A stretch of 64,000 nucleotides of DNA from Micromonospora endolithica (GCF_003626595.1 NZ_RBAK01000006.1:124001-188000), one strand, 5' to 3'. Shown: positions 6,579-15,134, numbered from the stretch's first letter. The notes: generated by a model from the letters alone, not told the origin. A program made the numbers and translations.

Positions 6579-8429
6579 TCAGGAGGCGGTGGGCGCCGAC
6601 AGCGCCGGCACCGCGGTGAACTGCGTACGCACCAGCCGCTCGTAGAGCGCGTCGGTGGCGAGCAGGTGGGCATGGGTGCCCTGGGCGCGGACGACGCCCT
6701 TCTCCAGCACGACGATGTGGTCGGCCTGCACCACCGTGGAGAGCCGGTGCGCCACCGCCACCACCGCCCGTCGTTCGGCGATCTCCGCGACCGCGGACCG
6801 CAGCGCGAACTCGGCCTCGGCGTCGAGCTGGGAGGTCACCTCGTCGAGCAGCAGCACGTCGGGATCGGGCACCAGCATCCGGGCGATGGCGATCCGCTGC
6901 CGCTGGCCGCCGGAGAGCGTGCGGCCCTCCTCGCCGACGGCGGTGCCCAACCCGTCGGGCAGCGCGTCGACCCAGTCCCGCAGGCTGGCCTGCGCCACGG
7001 CCTCGGCGACCCGGTCCGCCGGCGCGTCCGGCTCGGCGTAGCGGATGTTCTCCTCGATGGTGCCGTCCATCACCCGCGACTCCTGCTCGACGAAGCCGAT
7101 GCGGCTGCGCAGGGTGTCCAGCGGGATCTCCCGCACGTCGGTGCCGTCGAGCAGCACGCTGCCCGGCGGTGGTTCCCACAGCCGGGTCAGCAGACCGAAC
7201 AGCGTCGACTTGCCGGAGCCGGACGGGCCGACGATCGCCACCAGGCCCTGCCGGGGGACGTCCAACGACACCCCGCGCAGCACCGGGCGGTCCGGCAGGT
7301 AGCCGAAGTGCAGGTCGCGCACCCGCAACAGCGGTGCGTGCGGGGTGGTTGGCGGGGCGGGAGTGGCCGGCGGGGCCGGGGCCGGCGACACCGGAGCCAC
7401 CGGCACGGTGGCGTCGTCCTCCTGCGGGAAGCGCAGCAGCAGGTCGATCCGGCTCACCGAGGCGAGCCCCTGCTGGAGCTGGCCCATCGCCGCGAAGAAG
7501 CTCACCAACGGGGCGATCAGATAGAACAGGTAGAGCAGGAAGGTGGCGAACTCGCCGATGGTCAGCGCGCCGGAGCCCATCCGCACCGCGCCGACCGCGA
7601 AGACCACCGCGAAGGAACCCTGCACGCCGGCGTCCGCGGTGGGCGCGAGCAGGGCGTTGAGCCGTACGGTGCGCATGCCGGCGTGGTGCGCGGCGGCGGC
7701 CCGCTCGTTGACCCGGTCGGCCTCGCGCTGCTCGGCGCGGCTGAGCTTGATGGTCGTCACCGCGGCCAGCGCCCGTTGCAGGTCGCTGCCGAGTTCACCC
7801 ACCCGCGACTGGGTGTCCTCGGTGGCGATCCGGATCCGGCGGGCCAGCGCCACGCTGCCGCTCGCGGCCACCAGCACGCACACCAGCGCGGTGAGGCTCA
7901 GCACCGGGTCGATCACGGCCATAAGCACGACCGTGGCGGCGACCGTGATGCCGGTCAGGAAGAGCACGGCCATGCTCTGGGTGAGCGCGGTACGCAGCAG
8001 CGAGGTGTCGGCGACCAGCCGGGTGAAGAGGTCGCCGCGCCGGTGCAGCCAGTGCGCGGGCAGGGTGGCGCGCACCAGCCGGGTCACGATGGTCCGCCGG
8101 ACGGTGAGCACCACGTGGGTGCCGGTGCGCCCGATGATGTACGACTGGAGGCCGGCCAGGGTCGCCTCGGTGACGAACAGCGTGATCAGTACGAGCAGCG
8201 TGCCCACCGCGAAACGCTGCGCGGTGAGCTGCCCGACCAGCTGGCCGATGACGATCGGCTGCACCAGGGCGGCGGCGGAGCCCAGCAGCCCGAGCAGCAC
8301 CGCCAGGGCCAGTCCGAGGCGGTGTGGCCGCAGCAGGCGCATGGTCACCCGCAGCGGGCCGGCGGCGGGTGGTGCGGCGGTCGCCGCGGCAGGCTCCCCT
8401 CCCCGGTCCCGGAGGGCCCGCTCAGCCAC
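6579..8429 (-). CDS. ABC transporter with fused membrane and ATPase domains
   Basis: 616 residues, a half-transporter of the MsbA/LmrA (type IV) class. The first ~320 residues hold about six transmembrane helices; a Pro/Ala-rich linker (about 335-365) follows; the nucleotide-binding domain has Walker A GPSGSGKST near 403, the signature LSGGQRQR near 505 and Walker B LLLDEVTSQLD near 526. There is no N-terminal C39 peptidase domain, so leader cleavage must be done elsewhere, perhaps by the M16 peptidase. The GTG start overlaps the stop of the HTTM-like gene by 8 nt. It probably exports the mature peptide or gives self-protection. Confidence 0.93.
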   Translation of the reverse strand: MAERALRDRGGEPAAATAAPPAAGPLRVTMRLLRPHRLGLALAVLLGLLGSAAALVQPIVIGQLVGQLTAQRFAVGTLLVLITLFVTEATLAGLQSYIIGRTGTHVVLTVRRTIVTRLVRATLPAHWLHRRGDLFTRLVADTSLLRTALTQSMAVLFLTGITVAATVVLMAVIDPVLSLTALVCVLVAASGSVALARRIRIATEDTQSRVGELGSDLQRALAAVTTIKLSRAEQREADRVNERAAAAHHAGMRTVRLNALLAPTADAGVQGSFAVVFAVGAVRMGSGALTIGEFATFLLYLFYLIAPLVSFFAAMGQLQQGLASVSRIDLLLRFPQEDDATVPVAPVSPAPAPPATPAPPTTPHAPLLRVRDLHFGYLPDRPVLRGVSLDVPRQGLVAIVGPSGSGKSTLFGLLTRLWEPPPGSVLLDGTDVREIPLDTLRSRIGFVEQESRVMDGTIEENIRYAEPDAPADRVAEAVAQASLRDWVDALPDGLGTAVGEEGRTLSGGQRQRIAIARMLVPDPDVLLLDEVTSQLDAEAEFALRSAVAEIAERRAVVAVAHRLSTVVQADHIVVLEKGVVRAQGTHAHLLATDALYERLVRTQFTAVPALSAPTAS

Positions 8430-9291
8430 GGCGCAGCTTGCGGAAGAAGTCGGCGAGGCGGGCCACGTCGTTCGCCGACATGTGCTTGGCGACGTGGACG
8501 ACGGCCGGGTAGGTGCCGACGAACGAGTAGACGAACCGGTTGAGGCCCATGAAGACCGCGTTGCCGACGTGGAAGCCGCCGCCCATGCCGAGCATCGCCC
8601 AGGCGGGCAGCTTGGGGGCGGCCATCATCAGCGGCATCGCCAGCTCGCTGGCCACCACGCCCCAGCCGGCGGCCCGGGCGAGTCGCGGCCGTGACTTGAG
8701 CAGCTCGTAGACCCGCTTGTCACCGTAGACGGTGGTGCGGAAGATGCCCGGCATCGCCATGCCGTTGCGCCACGGCGCGCCGACCAGCTTGGACAGGCCG
8801 GCGGCGAAGTAGGACAGGTTGGTCTGGCCGGCCAGGAACCACGCGCACGCCTCCTTCGCCTTCTCGTCGTTGGCGAAGATCCGGCTGGCGGTCAGCGTGG
8901 CGTAGGTCAGCAGCGACATGTGCTCGGTGCCGTCGGTGCCGTAGCGGATCCGGAAGTGCAGCAGGTAGTTCGTGGCGGCGATGTAGGCGACCGCCACGTC
9001 GCGTACCTTCTTGCTGCTGTACGGGTTGACCAGCGCGACCGCCGCGGCGAGGCGGAGCTGGTAGATCAGGTAGATGCCCGGCGGCTTGAACAGGTAGTCC
9101 AGCAGGTCACCGGCCTTGCCGGCGGTCCACTTGTGCCGGGACCGCTCGACCTGCCAGCTCAGCAGGCCGGTGTCCGTGAAGACCTGCGGCTGCGTGAGGA
9201 ACTCCAGCGACGCCAGGACCAGGCCGAGCGATGAGATCTGCTCGACCCGCTTGAGCGCCTTGTCGACGGGGACGTCTTCGTTGCCGGCCAT
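8422..9291 (-). CDS. HTTM/vitamin K-dependent gamma-carboxylase-like membrane protein
   Basis: 289 residues with several hydrophobic segments (near residues 15-30, 60-85, 100-115, 170-185, 210-260). Features include a conserved-looking FLTQPQVFTDTGLLSW segment near residue 24, a YLLHFRIRYGTDG segment around residues 110-122, and repeated aromatic/Gly motifs in the C-terminal third. The pattern resembles HTTM proteins, the membrane domain shared with vitamin K-dependent carboxylase. The ATG at 9291 is chosen over in-frame upstream starts because GGAGAGG lies 7 nt ahead. It is the first modification gene after the 9454-9717 precursor and leads a five-gene overlapping chain. Its partner may be the CxxC DCC protein. 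Substrate and reaction are unknown. Confidence 0.7.
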   Translation of the reverse strand: MAGNEDVPVDKALKRVEQISSLGLVLASLEFLTQPQVFTDTGLLSWQVERSRHKWTAGKAGDLLDYLFKPPGIYLIYQLRLAAAVALVNPYSSKKVRDVAVAYIAATNYLLHFRIRYGTDGTEHMSLLTYATLTASRIFANDEKAKEACAWFLAGQTNLSYFAAGLSKLVGAPWRNGMAMPGIFRTTVYGDKRVYELLKSRPRLARAAGWGVVASELAMPLMMAAPKLPAWAMLGMGGGFHVGNAVFMGLNRFVYSFVGTYPAVVHVAKHMSANDVARLADFFRKLRRG

Positions 9292-9407
9292 CGGCCTCTC
9301 CTGCATCGTCGATCGGGTGATGGATGGATGCCCCGCTGCGCCTCCCGGAGGGCCGGGCAACGCGGACGGAGCCGGAGACCCGCCGAGGCCGCTTCGACGC
9401 CGACGCG

Positions 9408-9433
9408 CCGGGGAGTCTGCGCCGACTCCCCGG
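9408..9433 (-). terminator. 10-bp perfect hairpin downstream of precursor 3
   Basis: 9408-9417 pairs perfectly with 9424-9433 around a 6-nt loop, 20 nt past the stop of the 9454-9717 peptide and before the HTTM-like gene. It mirrors the hairpin at 1668-1707 and may act as an attenuator that keeps precursor output higher than enzyme output. Confidence 0.7.
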
Positions 9434-9453
9434 ACACGTGGCGAGGTCCGTGC

Positions 9454-9717
9454 TTAGCGCGTGACCGCCTGGCGGCGGCTCTGCACGAGCTCGGAGACGG
9501 TCATCTGGTCGGCGGTCTCGCTGTCCAGGCGGTAGCCGGTCGGGGTCTCCTCGGCACCGCCCCACTTGTGGTAGGCGTAGAGGCCGGCGCCGACGGCCAC
9601 GCCGACGGCGAACGGGGTGAGGACCGGCGCGGCAACGCCGACCAGCTCCAGCGGCTCGAGAACACCCTCCCCGACGGCGGGGATGTCACGCTCGGCCGCA
9701 GCCTCCATACGGTTCAT
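9454..9717 (-). CDS. Putative RiPP precursor peptide 3 (MNR family)
   Basis: 87 residues: MNRMEAAAERDIPAVGEG leader-like start, a PVLTP motif at about residues 31-35, a hydrophobic Gly-rich stretch (GVAVGAGLYAY, about 39-49), then a polar Thr-containing region and the C-terminal block SELVQSRRQAV. It aligns with the 1726-2007 peptide over its whole length. Ribosome site AGGAGG, 6 nt upstream of ATG. PVLTP fits the Pro/Thr leader-core motif known from linaridins; Thr residues further on could be dehydrated to dehydrobutyrine if this is a linaridin. As first gene of the chain reading into HTTM, exporter, hydrolase and halogenase-like genes, this is the strongest precursor candidate. The mature boundaries cannot be read from sequence alone. 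Confidence 0.75.
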   Translation of the reverse strand: MNRMEAAAERDIPAVGEGVLEPLELVGVAAPVLTPFAVGVAVGAGLYAYHKWGGAEETPTGYRLDSETADQMTVSELVQSRRQAVTR

Positions 9718-10016
9718 TCAGTCCTCCTGTGGATAGAACCGGCTGATGTCGAAAACTCTATTCTCCGATCGGTTCCTTCGACTCCACCAAAGTGCTGAAC
9801 AATGGATCCAGTATGGTTCCGGCCGGTAATCACGGGAAATACCCGAGTGGCCTGACGTCCCTGCTACCTCTGGGTATAGCCAGGTGGCTAGGGCACCCTA
9901 GCCACCCTTCCGGCCCATTGGGCGCGGTCAGCCGAATAGGGGCAACGAATTTACGCAGAACTATTATTTATTGCCGGTGCGGGCCGGCGGAAAATGCTGC
10001 CGACAAGGAGGCGACC
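9718..10016. promoter_or_regulatory. Divergent intergenic control region, precursor 3 / antiporter
   Basis: 299 bp with no gene I support. It is less GC-rich than the surroundings, especially 9745-9830 and 9945-9975, as expected for promoters, and holds the half-site array at 9877-9906. An in-frame extension of the antiporter gene to an ATG at 9792 exists but lacks a ribosome site. No -35/-10 pair is clear enough to mark. Confidence 0.6.
9877..9906. promoter_or_regulatory. Palindromic operator candidate with three TAGCCA half-sites
   Basis: TAGCCA (9877-9882), 2-nt spacer, TGGCTA (9885-9890), 8-nt spacer, TAGCCA (9899-9904). In addition 9883-9893 and 9896-9906 form an 11-bp inverted repeat around two bases. 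A closely related array lies upstream of the FAAL operon at 32951-32979. It is about 160 nt upstream of the precursor 3 ATG, a plausible activator position for a LuxR-type protein, though repression of the divergent antiporter is equally possible. Confidence 0.6.
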
Positions 10017-11345
10017 GTGCCGAACTCCGTTGCGTTGACGATCCATCTGTTGGTGCAGTTGACAGTGGTTCTCGGCGCCTGCCGGCTGGCCGGCGCCCTG
10101 CTCGGGCGGCTCGGCCAGCCGCAGGTGGTCGCCGACATGATCGCGGGGTTCGCGCTCGGGCCGGTGGCGCTCGGCCTGCTGGCACCGCCGGTGCAGCAGG
10201 CGCTGTTCCCGCGCGAGCTGGAGCTCGCCGGCGTCACCGTCGCGCACCCGTCCGCCCAGATCCTGCACGTGCTCGGCCAGCTCGGCGTGACGCTGTTCAT
10301 GTTCCTGGTCGGCCTGTCCTTCGACGGCGCGGGCGCGATCCGCCACCTGCGCAGCGCCACCACCACCGCGGCGGCGAGCCTCGCCGGACCGCTGCTGATC
10401 GGTAGCCTGCTCGGCCTCGCCCTGGTCGGCGGGGCCCTGGGCGTCGACGGGTCCGACGCCGGCTGGTTCGGGCCCGACACCCCCGGCTGGCAGGCGGCGT
10501 GGTTCCTCGGTCTCGCCGTCGCCGTCTCCGCGTTTCCGGTGCTGGCCCGCATCCTGGAGGAGACCGGCGCCACCCGGACCACGGTGGGGACCGTGGCGCT
10601 GGCCTGCGCGGCCACCGACGACGCGGTGGCCTGGATGATGCTCGCGGCCCTGATGGCGACCGCCGGCGCGGCCGCCCACCTGGGGGTCCTCGCCGTCGCG
10701 GGCGGACTGGCCTACGTGGCGGTGCTGGTCGCCCTGCGCCCGTTGCTGCGGCGCCTCGCCCGCTGGGCCACCGAGGGCGGCGACACGCTGCGCCCGGCGG
10801 CGTTGGGATCGGTCCTGGTGCTGCTCACCGCCTGCGCCGCCACCACCGAGGCGATCGGCCTGCACGCCGTCTTCGGCGCCTTCGTCTGCGGGCTGGTCAT
10901 GCCCCGGGAGCTGACCGCCCACCTCACCGGGCGGATCGCGCCGCTGACCACCACGCTGCTGCTGCCGCTCTTCTTCGCCTCGGCCGGCCTGCGCATCGTC
11001 ACCGACACCCTGCTGGACCCGCGCGGTTGGCTGGTGCTGGTCGCGGTGGTGCTGGTCGCGGTGCTCAGCAAGGGCGGGGTGAGCGCGCTGGTCGCCCGCT
11101 GGTCCGGGTTGAGCTGGTCGCAGTCCGCGTCGGTCGGGGCGTTGCTCAACGCCCGCGGCCTGATGGAGCTGGTGCTGATCGACGTCGCGCTGCGCGCCGG
11201 GCTGATCGGGCCGAAGCTCTACACCGTGCTGGCACTGATGACCATGGTGACCACCTTCGCGGCGGCCCCGGTCTTCACCCTGACCCGCCGCCACTGGCCC
11301 GCGGCGACCGCGCCGGTGCCCGTCGACCGGGTGCCGGCGGGCTGA
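10017..11345 (+). CDS. Cation/proton antiporter, CPA2 family
   Basis: 442 residues from a GTG preceded by AAGGAGG. Roughly twelve hydrophobic helices, with the family signatures GQPQVVADMIAGFALGP (about residue 30), FLVGLSFD (about 98) and, in the middle, VALACAATDDAVAWMML with the paired acidic ion-binding residues (about 198-203). Resembles Kef/NhaS3-type Na+/H+ or K+/H+ exchangers without the C-terminal TrkA-N or USP domains. It is transcribed away from the precursor 3 operon across a shared control region. It could give ion or pH homeostasis, or tolerance to a membrane-active product; the link to the RiPP locus is positional only. Confidence 0.88.
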   Translation: MPNSVALTIHLLVQLTVVLGACRLAGALLGRLGQPQVVADMIAGFALGPVALGLLAPPVQQALFPRELELAGVTVAHPSAQILHVLGQLGVTLFMFLVGLSFDGAGAIRHLRSATTTAAASLAGPLLIGSLLGLALVGGALGVDGSDAGWFGPDTPGWQAAWFLGLAVAVSAFPVLARILEETGATRTTVGTVALACAATDDAVAWMMLAALMATAGAAAHLGVLAVAGGLAYVAVLVALRPLLRRLARWATEGGDTLRPAALGSVLVLLTACAATTEAIGLHAVFGAFVCGLVMPRELTAHLTGRIAPLTTTLLLPLFFASAGLRIVTDTLLDPRGWLVLVAVVLVAVLSKGGVSALVARWSGLSWSQSASVGALLNARGLMELVLIDVALRAGLIGPKLYTVLALMTMVTTFAAAPVFTLTRRHWPAATAPVPVDRVPAG

Positions 11346-11397
11346 GGCCGCCGCCGCGCCGCGGCCCGATCGGTCCGGTCCGCCACCCGGCGGCGTG

Positions 11398-11422
11398 GCG
11401 CGGCCGGTGTCACCGGCCGCGC
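11398..11422. terminator. Hairpin between convergent antiporter and A-domain genes
   Basis: 11398-11407 pairs with 11413-11422 around a 5-nt loop that contains part of the stop codon of the A-domain gene. It lies between two convergent genes and could end transcripts from both sides. Confidence 0.55.
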
Positions 11423-12864
11423 AACGCCACCAGGTCGACCTTGTCGTGGGCGGTACGCGGCAACGCCGGCATCCGGCGGATCCGGCTCGGCACCAGGTGG
11501 GCGGGGAGGCATCCGGCGACGTGGGCCCGTACCTGCTCCGGCGCGAGGTCGACGCCGGAGCGCGGCACGTAGTAGGCGACCAACTGGAGCTCGCCGAGCT
11601 GGTTGGGCTCGGCGAGCACCGCGCACTGGGCGACCGCCGGGTGAGCCGCGATCACCGCCTCCGGCTCGCCCAGCTCCACCCGGAACCCGCGCAACTGCAC
11701 CTGACGGTCGCGGCGACCCAGGTAGTGCAGCCGGCCCTCGGCGTCCTGCCGCGCCCAGTCACCGCTGCGGTAGTACCGCTGCCCGGCCAGGGTGACGAAC
11801 CGTTGCCCGGTCAGCTCCGCCCGCCCCAGGTAGCCGTACGACACCGAGGCTCCGGTCACCAGCATCTCACCCGGCTCGCCGGCCGGCACCGGGCGCAACC
11901 GCTCGTCGACCAGCAGCACCCGCAGGTGCGGCAGCGGCCGGCCGATCGGCGTGGCGCCCGGCAGCGTCCCGGTGTCGTCCTCCAGCGCGGCGAACGTGAC
12001 GTGCACCGTGGTCTCGGTGATGCCGTACATGTTGACGAGCGTGGCGGCCGGGGCGACGCCCAGCTCCCGCCAGGCCCGTACCGCGCCGGTGTTGAGGGCC
12101 TCGCCGCCGAAGACCACGTAGCGCAGCTCGGGCAGCGCGATCGGGTGGGCCTCCAGCTCGGCGACCAGGTGCCCGAACGCGGTGGGCACCTGGCTGAGCA
12201 CGGTCACCCCCTCGTCGGCCAGCAGCTCACCGAACGCACGCGGATCCGCGGCGACCCACGGCGGTACGACCACCACCCGCCCACCGTGCAGCAGCGCCCC
12301 CCACAGCTCCCAGACGCTGAAGTCGAAGCTGTGCGAGTGGAACATCGTCCACACGTCGGCGGCGGAGAAGGTGAACCGCTCGGCGCAGGCGTCCATCAGC
12401 GCGCACACGTGCGCGTCGCCGACCACCACGCCCTTGGGCGTGCCGGTCGAGCCGGACGTGTAGATGACGTACGCGGTGCCGGGCGGCACCGGGCGCGGCG
12501 GGCCGCCACCGGTGCGTACCACCACCGGCCGCCCGGTGCCCGGCTCGACCTGCACCACGGTGTCGATCCCGGCGTCGCCGGCGATGTGCTCCTGCCGGGA
12601 CGCGGGATAGGCCGGGTCGATCGGCACGTACCCGCAGCCGTGCTCCAGGATGCCGAGGATCGCCACCACCACCTCGGCGCAGCGGGGCATCCGCAGACCC
12701 ACCAGGGTGCCCGGCGGCACCCCGGCGTCGGCGAGTTGGCGCCGCACCTCGGCCGCCGCGGCGGCCAACTCGTCATAGCGCAGCTCCCGGTCCCCGTCCA
12801 CCACGGCGACCGCGTCCGGGTCGCGGGCGACCTGTGCGGCGAAGCGCCGCGCCAGCGTCAGCAC
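11410..12864 (-). CDS. Free-standing NRPS adenylation enzyme, Thr-like specificity
   Basis: 484 residues: one complete A domain without PCP. Core motifs: YTSGSTGTPKG near 134-144, FDFSVWE near 180, NMYGITETT near 265, RSGDWAR near 347, and the C-terminal catalytic Lys in HDKVDL near 476. Reading the ten pocket positions against GrsA gives D-F-W-S-V-G-M-V-H-K, two changes from the textbook Thr code (DFWNIGMVHK), so L-Thr or a close relative is predicted. The GTG start overlaps the previous stop by 7 nt. The C-PCP-reductase protein two genes upstream has no A domain, so this enzyme most likely loads that PCP in trans. It is the last gene of the seven-gene operon. Confidence 0.9.
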   Translation of the reverse strand: MLTLARRFAAQVARDPDAVAVVDGDRELRYDELAAAAAEVRRQLADAGVPPGTLVGLRMPRCAEVVVAILGILEHGCGYVPIDPAYPASRQEHIAGDAGIDTVVQVEPGTGRPVVVRTGGGPPRPVPPGTAYVIYTSGSTGTPKGVVVGDAHVCALMDACAERFTFSAADVWTMFHSHSFDFSVWELWGALLHGGRVVVVPPWVAADPRAFGELLADEGVTVLSQVPTAFGHLVAELEAHPIALPELRYVVFGGEALNTGAVRAWRELGVAPAATLVNMYGITETTVHVTFAALEDDTGTLPGATPIGRPLPHLRVLLVDERLRPVPAGEPGEMLVTGASVSYGYLGRAELTGQRFVTLAGQRYYRSGDWARQDAEGRLHYLGRRDRQVQLRGFRVELGEPEAVIAAHPAVAQCAVLAEPNQLGELQLVAYYVPRSGVDLAPEQVRAHVAGCLPAHLVPSRIRRMPALPRTAHDKVDLVALRGR

Positions 12865-15134
12865 GGCACGGCCGAGCGTCGCGCCGGCGTCACCGCGATG
12901 GTGCCCACCATCGGCGCGGTCGGCCGGGTGAACAGGACGTCCAGGCTGCCGTCGGCGTCGTCGGCCCAGCCGATCGTCACCGCGTACCCGGCGTCCTCAC
13001 CGAGCACCGCGAGGTCCTCCGGATCGACGGCCCGGCGGTCGTCGTCCAGCCGCCGCCGGCACGTCGCGACGGGCAGACCGGCGGCGAGGGCGGCCGCCGC
13101 GGACACCTCGGTGGCGAGGCGGGCGTTGGCGAGGCCGGTGACCCGGACGGCCGGCACGCCGGCGGCCAGCGCCGCCGGCAACCCGGCCAGGTCGCACGAC
13201 ACCGGGGGAGTGCCGGGTCGGGCCGGTGCGGCGGTGTGCAGCAGCACGTCGTAGCGGTGCCGGGTCAGCTCGTTGTGGAACCGGCCCCGCTTCACCTGGA
13301 CGTCGACGCCCGCCACACCGTTGAGGCGCGCCGGGGCGTCGGCGAAGAAGCCGGGATCCACCAGCAACTCCTTGTCCAGCGCGACGGCGCGGTTGACGTC
13401 GGCGCGCAGCCGCGCCGGGTCGTCGTCGGGTTCGGCGCGCAGCAGCCGCACCGCGGCCTGCATGGTGAAGGCCAGGCGGGCGTTGCGGACGTCGCCCACG
13501 AATATCGCGCCGCCGGGACGCAGCAGCGGAACGACCCGGGCCAGGACGGCGTCGAGGTAGTCCAGGGTGGGGAAGTACTGCACCACCGAGTTGAGCACCA
13601 CCACGTCGAAGGACGCGTGCGGCAGACCCGTCACGTCGTGGGCGGCCTGGTGGCGCAGGACCACCCGGTCGGCGAGGTCCGGGCGCGCGGCGGTCTGCTC
13701 GGCCAGGCGGCGGACCGCCGTGCCGGACAGGTCGGTCGCCCAGTACGACTGGCACTCTCGGGCCAGCCGGCCCAGCAGCAACCCGCTGCCGGCCCCGATC
13801 TCGAGCACCCGTTCCGGGCGCAGGGCGCGAATCCGGTCGACGGTGGCCTGCTGCCATTCGCGCATCTCCGGAAGCGGGATGGGCTGCCCGGTGTAGCTGC
13901 TGTTCCAGCCGGAGAAGTCGCCGCCGAGTCCGTCGGCGGGCACCGCGTACAGCTGGTCGTAGATCGACTCCCAGTCCCGGACCACGGCGGCGTCACCGAC
14001 GTCCACCGGGGGGACCGACCCGGCAGCCGCGCGGCCCACCAGGTCGACACCGCCCTCCGCGCGCCGCCGCCCCAGGTCCCCGGTGCGCCGCAGCCGGATG
14101 CCGAACGGGTCGACCACCACCCCGGACGGCAGGGGGCCGCCGGGCTCGACGGCCGGGACCGACTCACCGCCCAGGTAGAGCTCGCCCACGTCCCCGGCCG
14201 GAGTGGGGTGCAGGTCGGGGTCCAGCAGGCGCAGCGTGGTGCCGGGCAACGGCAGGCCCACCGGCAGCACGTCCGGCAGCGGCGCCCCGGCCGGCAGGCG
14301 CAGCGCCGCACAGCCCAGGGCGCCGTCGGCGGGGGCGTACTCCCAGGTCAGTGCGGCGCCCGGATGCCGCCGGCGCCACCGGGCCACCTCGTCGCGCGGC
14401 ACCCTCGGCCCGGTGAGCACGAGTTCGCCGGTGGGGGAGGCCTCGTCGGGCAGGGCGGTCAGCGCCGCCAGGCCGTCCGGGGTGAGCTTGGCGAAGGTGG
14501 GCCGCCAGCCGGACCAGGCGGCGTCCTCCAGCTCGCCGAGTTGCACGCAGCCACCGGCGAACAGCGGCACCAGCAGCGCGGTCAGTTCGGCGGCGGTGCC
14601 CGGCAGCGTCGGCAGCACGGCGACGCCGGCCGCGGCGGGGTACGCCGGCAGTGCCCACCGCAGGTAGGCGCGCAACGCCCGCGCGCCGAGGGCGGTGCCG
14701 TCGCCGACCAGCACGTCGTCGTCGAGGGCGCCGCCGAGCGCGACGCGCAGACCGTCGACCGGAGGCGGGTCGACCGGCGCGGTGCCGAACGGCAGCACCG
14801 CGACGGTGCCCGCCGGGACGGCGCCGGGGTCGGCGGCGAGCACACCGGACAGTGCGGCGGTCGGCGCGGCGCCGACGTCGAGGCGGGTGTAGGCGGCCCC
14901 GACCCGCAGCGTGGCGAGCAGCGCGGCCACCGCCCCGCCGTCGTCGTCGGCGGCGGCGACGATGCCGACCAGAGCGCCCGGGCCGACGCCCCGGGCCCGC
15001 AGTGCGTCGGCGAGCTGTCGCGTCCAGCCCTCGAGCCGGCCGTGGGTCACGGTCCCGGCGTCGGTGACGAGGGCGGGACGCTCGGGACATGCGGACGCGA
15101 CGGTGAGGCAGCCGGACTCCGTCATCGTGCTCAC
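12858..15134 (-). CDS. Degenerate adenylation domain with embedded SAM methyltransferase
   Basis: 758 residues from a GTG whose GTGA overlaps the preceding stop; an ATG at 15125 is an alternative. Residues 1-390 follow the outline of an A domain, ending in a recognisable RTGDLGRR, but the phosphate loop (SGTTG-type A3 motif) is absent, as are the usual A5 and A7 residues, so adenylation should be dead. A methyltransferase follows at about 400-640, with SAM motif VLEIGAGSGLLL near 441 and SFDVVVLNSVVQYF near 500, typical of MT domains inserted after A8 in NRPSs. The last ~120 residues have no motif I know and no A10 Lys. Probably it N- or C-methylates the carrier-bound chain in trans, perhaps on the thiazoline or Thr unit. 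Confidence 0.85.
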   Translation of the reverse strand: MSTMTESGCLTVASACPERPALVTDAGTVTHGRLEGWTRQLADALRARGVGPGALVGIVAAADDDGGAVAALLATLRVGAAYTRLDVGAAPTAALSGVLAADPGAVPAGTVAVLPFGTAPVDPPPVDGLRVALGGALDDDVLVGDGTALGARALRAYLRWALPAYPAAAGVAVLPTLPGTAAELTALLVPLFAGGCVQLGELEDAAWSGWRPTFAKLTPDGLAALTALPDEASPTGELVLTGPRVPRDEVARWRRRHPGAALTWEYAPADGALGCAALRLPAGAPLPDVLPVGLPLPGTTLRLLDPDLHPTPAGDVGELYLGGESVPAVEPGGPLPSGVVVDPFGIRLRRTGDLGRRRAEGGVDLVGRAAAGSVPPVDVGDAAVVRDWESIYDQLYAVPADGLGGDFSGWNSSYTGQPIPLPEMREWQQATVDRIRALRPERVLEIGAGSGLLLGRLARECQSYWATDLSGTAVRRLAEQTAARPDLADRVVLRHQAAHDVTGLPHASFDVVVLNSVVQYFPTLDYLDAVLARVVPLLRPGGAIFVGDVRNARLAFTMQAAVRLLRAEPDDDPARLRADVNRAVALDKELLVDPGFFADAPARLNGVAGVDVQVKRGRFHNELTRHRYDVLLHTAAPARPGTPPVSCDLAGLPAALAAGVPAVRVTGLANARLATEVSAAAALAAGLPVATCRRRLDDDRRAVDPEDLAVLGEDAGYAVTIGWADDADGSLDVLFTRPTAPMVGTIAVTPARRSAVPC

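Noticed and set aside
4990..7179. A 729-codon minus-strand frame joining the DUF5819-like protein to upstream sequence
   Set aside because: Everything upstream of 5541 in this frame is Arg/Gly-rich shadow of the hydrolase and exporter genes.
9792..10016. ATG at 9792 as start of the antiporter
   Set aside because: The added residues are not membrane-like, no ribosome site precedes it, and it would run through the operator array; GTG at 10017 has AAGGAGG.
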